64,000 nucleotides of DNA from Ancylostoma caninum (Eukaryota; Nematoda; Chromadorea; Rhabditida; Ancylostomatidae), in NCBI GenBank assembly GCA_037903475.1, contig JBAJFG010000034.1:868001-932000 (forward strand). The letters run 5' to 3'. This document shows positions 61,101 to 64,000 of the stretch, in pieces. Numbering within the stretch: the first letter of the stretch is position 1; each line of letters opens with the position of its first letter. The notes beneath the pieces were generated by a model that ran no database searches, had not been told where the DNA came from, and was given only the letters and a program-made list of their open reading frames with translations. The position numbers were made by a program, and so were the translations under genes.

Positions 61101-63416
61101 AATGCACATTACTGGAGAGAAGGTTTTTTTTCTTGCTCAAGCAAGACGATACAACGAAGACTCCGTACGTGGTAAAGATGCCACAGGATTTATAGAATTT
61201 TGCCGTGTGTACGGCAATACATTCCGCTTCGACTTTCCTCATATAGTACGGACGACTTGAGGTGAGGAGACCACTGGTACGTGCATGTGCGTCTTTCTGC
61301 TCCATCTACGAAATTTCCTTCGGCCCTTCTCGTTTCGAGAAGGTCTCGCGGTGCCCATCTATGGAATTCAAACTGAATTACTCAGTTTTTGCATAGCCAA
61401 ATTACAGTACCTAACCTCTGTGGCGTTCTGTGAGGTTCATTGCACTATGACGAGGGTTACTTCACTGAAGTCGGGGAGACATAAATTGTCATACATATGG
61501 CGAGATTCTACAGGGTGGGCCAAAAATACGGTAACCAGGAAGAGCGCGATCAGAAAAACATTTTCAGAGCAATTTGGAACAGTGGCACATGATTTATGTT
61601 CACTAACTCCTAACGACTATAATAAGAGAAACTATCAAGAAATATTCTCCATCTGCTAGAAATCAAACCTTGAGACAGCAATGAAGTCGGTGAAGTCGCA
61701 GGTCTCGGCACGCAAGTTGTCGCGAAGCGATCGCTCCTATTAAAAGGATGCCCGGTGTACCGTGCTCATGATCGCGCCGAAGGTGGCTGTGATCTTCGTT
61801 TGACCACATCCACCTTATCGGCTATCGATAGATTCGGCCCCTTGACGGCTCAGTTTTCTGCGACCGTCCCCCTCCTGTGGCGGCTCTTTTCTTTCCACCT
61901 TATTGATCATTTTCCATTGCTCTATGTGGTCCTTAATATATCACAATTATGTGTAAGGCCACTCTTCCACTACATACTAGTTTATGGAGCCTAGTGGCCC
62001 CCGTTGCCTGTCGACTTAGTACATTCAACCAATCTCAATGAATTATATTACATATTCAATTAGTTACCAATTGTTTTGTCCACCGAATTACCCATCGAAC
62101 CTACATACTCTTGCAATACTTACCATGCATTCAATTAAAACCTTCCTGGGCTGGTCTCTTTCTTGCCTTCCTGAGGATTTACACGAATAACAAATTTTCC
62201 GTTACACCATTTGTTTCATTCTTTTAGCGTTTCCTTTGTACATGTGATGTATGGTGGCATTGGGTGGCCAATCGGGCACACTGACACCCCCCCCCCCCGA
62301 TTCGCGATACAGGTGGTTGGGTGAAAATTTATTTCCTGTTTCTGAAGTTCCTTTCTGGAGATTTCTAACTCTTAAGGGGTTTTAAGCAAGCATATGTCTC
62401 ATGCACCGTGAGAACCTACTAGCACATTTGACTAAGTTCTTTGCAATTGAGAAGCTACTCGATAAAACCACTAGATCCTGAAATCTATTGTTACCTCAGT
62501 TCTGAACCAGACGAAACCTGGGTTCCTGAGCACTGTCCTGGTAAAACATCCGGAGACGGCCTCACAACTAGACATGACTCCAAGGCAGAATATATTTCTT
62601 TGGAAGCGAAACACGTCTTGTTACAGTATGTTTAGCCCACCCTGTAGAAATACTGGAGCATCCCTTTATTCCACGCAGAGTATTTATGATACATTCTCCC
62701 TCAAGCAAGAAAAAACTAAATCTCGTTCTCTGTTATGCGTATTCTCGGCTGCATTGCAAATAGCTGGAAAATTTGTGGTTTTGGAAGAGAAGAGCAGTGG
62801 GTTGTGTTAGGACCGAAAATCTTTGACTGCAGTTAGAGTTTGTCAGCGCCGTCTAAACAGGGCTGAAAGAGTGAACTAGAGTGACAGCAACATTCTCGGA
62901 CGGCACTGGTGAACTGACGTCAAATATGCATGGTAGATGTCCAGCGAATGATTAGCTCAAACGAATTTTCTACCGAAAATGAATCGATTCTGCTGCAGGA
63001 AAGCCAATTTGGGTCGACAGCCCTTCGCTATATCTCATTCAGTAAGACGTTGATAGTGCCACTATATCGCAGAATTCACCCACTGTAGATAAAACTTCCC
63101 CCTTAAAAAAAAGTAGTCAGCGGAGATTTTACCTTGCTCTTGTCCATCATATGTATTCTCAACTCATGCAAAAACTTCAATCTCTGAGCTCTTCTGCAAA
63201 AGAAGTTATGTTAGCTGCTGAAGAATAATCCTTTTCCTCGCTACTGTGCTTATACAAGCACTTGTTTACTCTCTGTCCCTCACAAAACCTACCTTTGTTG
63301 TACCAGTGTGTGATAGGCATAGTACGTGTCCCGCCACATCTATTCTTGAAATATTCATTTTCATTGTGATTGATCCTTGCAAGAGCGGCGAGAGCGATAA
63401 GGACAAGAGTGCCCAT
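55127..63416 (-). CDS. Trypsin-like DUF316-type family member D, predicted pseudoprotease
   Basis: Nine exons, minus strand: 63416-63293, 60568-60491, 60375-60273, 58159-58081, 58011-57855, 56333-56218, 55979-55868, 55766-55707 and 55287-55127. The total is 990 nt, 329 residues, all in phase. The signal peptide is MGTLVLIALAALA, then NENEYFKNRCGG. His (LTAAHC) and Asp (NDIAIIELD) of the triad are kept. The serine motif is not: LCGGKHGAPLF replaces C-GDSGGPL, so Ser195 is His and Asp194 is Lys (chymotrypsin numbering). The rest of the fold is intact (TLFGAFVDRD, FTDVRKHLDWIC, GVCPLKK). It ends in a basic, Lys/Arg-rich tail (KGKCRVKRDDGKH) with no hydrophobic anchor. An undamaged reading frame with a lost nucleophile suggests a binding or inhibitory role (inference). 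The 1st and 3rd introns hold transposons. The join of the first exon across 2.7 kb is the least certain part. Confidence 0.8.
58254..58520 (+). mobile_element. GC-rich short element with 10-bp flanking direct repeat
   Basis: 267 bp flanked by GTGCAAGGGC at 58244-58253 and 58521-58530, a probable target-site duplication. It is homologous to the insert in the 45.4-kb mariner (roughly three quarters identical by eye). The ends are weakly inverted (GTGACAAGAGGTACGC against GGTCAAGACGTACGC). No coding capacity. It lies in the third intron of gene D. Confidence 0.7.
58685..60255. mobile_element. Foldback DNA transposon with about 616-bp inverted arms
   Basis: Ends CAGTGCGTTTCATAATTATA in inverted orientation with TA on both sides (58683-58684, 60256-60257). 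The arms 58685-59301 and 59640-60255 pair along their length with few mismatches; a 338-bp spacer lies between. TA duplication and the CAGTG end indicate the Tc1/mariner superfamily. The motif ATAATTATAGGGACAC, or its near copy with AAAATTATAGGGACAC, occurs both at the tip and about 195 bp inside each arm. No transposase motif was recognised. It lies in the third intron of gene D. Confidence 0.88.
60610..61508. other. First intron of gene D, first part; nothing recognised
   Basis: Unique sequence with no exon or repeat that I can support, apart from the TIR element that follows at 61511. Confidence 0.35.
61511..62644. mobile_element. TIR transposon of mariner type, 1.13 kb, non-autonomous or decayed
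   Basis: Left end CAGGGTGGGCCAAAAATACG; right end, reverse complement, CAGGGTGGGCTAAACATACT; both continue to GTAAC. TA lies outside each end (61509-61510, 62645-62646). The GGTGGGCCAAAA-type end is common in mariner-like elements. No D,D-type transposase motif is readable inside. It sits in the first intron of gene D. Confidence 0.75.
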
Positions 63417-63516
63417 CTGATGGGAATTAATATAACGAAAACGTCGCACAGGCGATAAAGGGTTTCGATGTGAAGTAGAACAAAAATGTGATTGTTCAGA
63501 ATCTCTGGCTGAATTC

Positions 63517-63522
63517 TATATA
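63517..63522 (-). promoter_or_regulatory. TATA box of gene D
   Basis: TATATA on the minus strand, about 100 nt before the ATG. The CCCATCAG directly before the ATG could also serve as a spliced-leader acceptor. Confidence 0.45.
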
Positions 63523-63690
63523 CCACTGGCAATGACGAATTTTTTAATATCTCTTGAATTCCTGCTTTTCGGGCATTATTGAGGCATTCATTTCGTGAGT
63601 AAACCTCTAGCATGACATTGACTCAGTCAATATGTACATATGTGCTAGAACTAAAATAGCTTTGGTGTGATTAACCATTTCTGAAGCCTC

Positions 63691-63794
63691 GTGCATCATT
63701 AAGATTACCGAGGGTAAGCGTGTCGACGCCCCCACCCTCCAGAATTTACGCATGGGCTTTGACACGTTTACCCTGGGTAATCTTAATGATGCAC
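63691..63794. repeat. 104-bp hairpin element
   Basis: 34-nt arms 63691-63724 and 63761-63794 pair with two mismatches; the loop is 36 nt. The tips read GTGCATCATTAAGATTACC. The structure resembles a very short MITE or a long-hairpin RNA precursor. It lies upstream of gene D. Confidence 0.85.
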
Positions 63795-64000
63795 CCAGGC
63801 GCTGTTATTCAGGGTATGCAGGGAATTCGAAAGCACGCTTATGTTGGATGGCCTTGTGGTTTTCTCTGTGTCACCTGATTTCATATCACAAAGTTTTCAG
63901 GGATGACTGAAAAACTTGAAAATTTTCCTGTACCTGCTTACGCGCTGTACCTGCTTACGCGGTGAGTTTGATATATAGTAGTTTAAAAATATTTGAGAGA
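63795..64000. other. Window end, no gene recognised
   Basis: Only a short direct duplication is visible: GCTGTACCTGCTTACGCG near 63945 and its partial copy just before. Confidence 0.4.

Noticed and set aside
1..64000. CRISPR arrays, bacterial operons, rRNA genes, prophage
   Set aside because: No spaced identical repeats, ribosome-binding sites or rRNA motifs; the gene structure is clearly eukaryotic.

Overview
The window looks like nuclear DNA of a clade V (strongylid, hookworm-like) nematode. The genes are split into many small exons with GT..AG introns. Two stretches closely match the nematode SL1 spliced leader. The recognised genes are nematode types: a ZIC/REF-2 zinc-finger gene and a family of DUF316-type trypsin-like proteases. 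About a third of the DNA is recognisable repeat or transposon. The species is an inference from these traits, not something I could verify.

Layout. 1.3-5.0 kb (minus): a complete nine-exon ZIC-family transcription factor with a CCAAT/GC-box promoter behind it. 5.3-13.8 kb: no gene recognised; a diverged tandem-repeat array, tRNA-like SINE fragments and an SL1-like sequence. 13.9-18.7 kb (minus): protease gene 1, nine exons from its ATG, intact triad. 18.7-20.8 kb: a dead mariner fragment and a 310-bp-period tandem repeat. 20.8-27.65 kb and 29.97-35.9 kb: two copies of a tandem segmental duplication, each carrying one intact protease (A and B), separated by a broken Penelope-like retroelement. 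36.7-37.1 and 40.0-41.9 kb: two protease pseudogenes, with an 886-bp mariner between them. 43.6-47.1 kb (minus): a two-domain ER-resident FKBP prolyl isomerase ending in KDEL, with a mariner in its largest intron. 47.1-55.1 kb: no gene recognised. 55.1-63.4 kb (minus): a fourth intact protease-family gene (D) whose catalytic serine motif is GKHGAP instead of GDSGGP. One intron holds a 1.57-kb foldback transposon and the next a 1.13-kb TIR element.

All exon models were joined by hand. For each of the six intact genes the chosen splice sites keep phase and the total is a multiple of three: ZIC 966 nt, protease 1 945, A 1110, B 1128, D 990, FKBP 792. The four protease-family genes share exon order and phases, so they form one array built by duplication. 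Paralogue comparison gives occupied/empty site pairs for a foldback element, a SINE and a MITE. It also suggests that A and B gained a hydrophobic C-terminal tail through a roughly 1.2-1.5 kb insertion at the ancestral 3' end.

How the genes work together: the proteases are probably secreted, or for A/B membrane-tethered, chymotrypsin-fold proteins with non-tryptic S1 residues, plus one predicted pseudoprotease. The FKBP acts in the ER lumen and ZIC in the nucleus. No functional link between these three groups can be read from the sequence.
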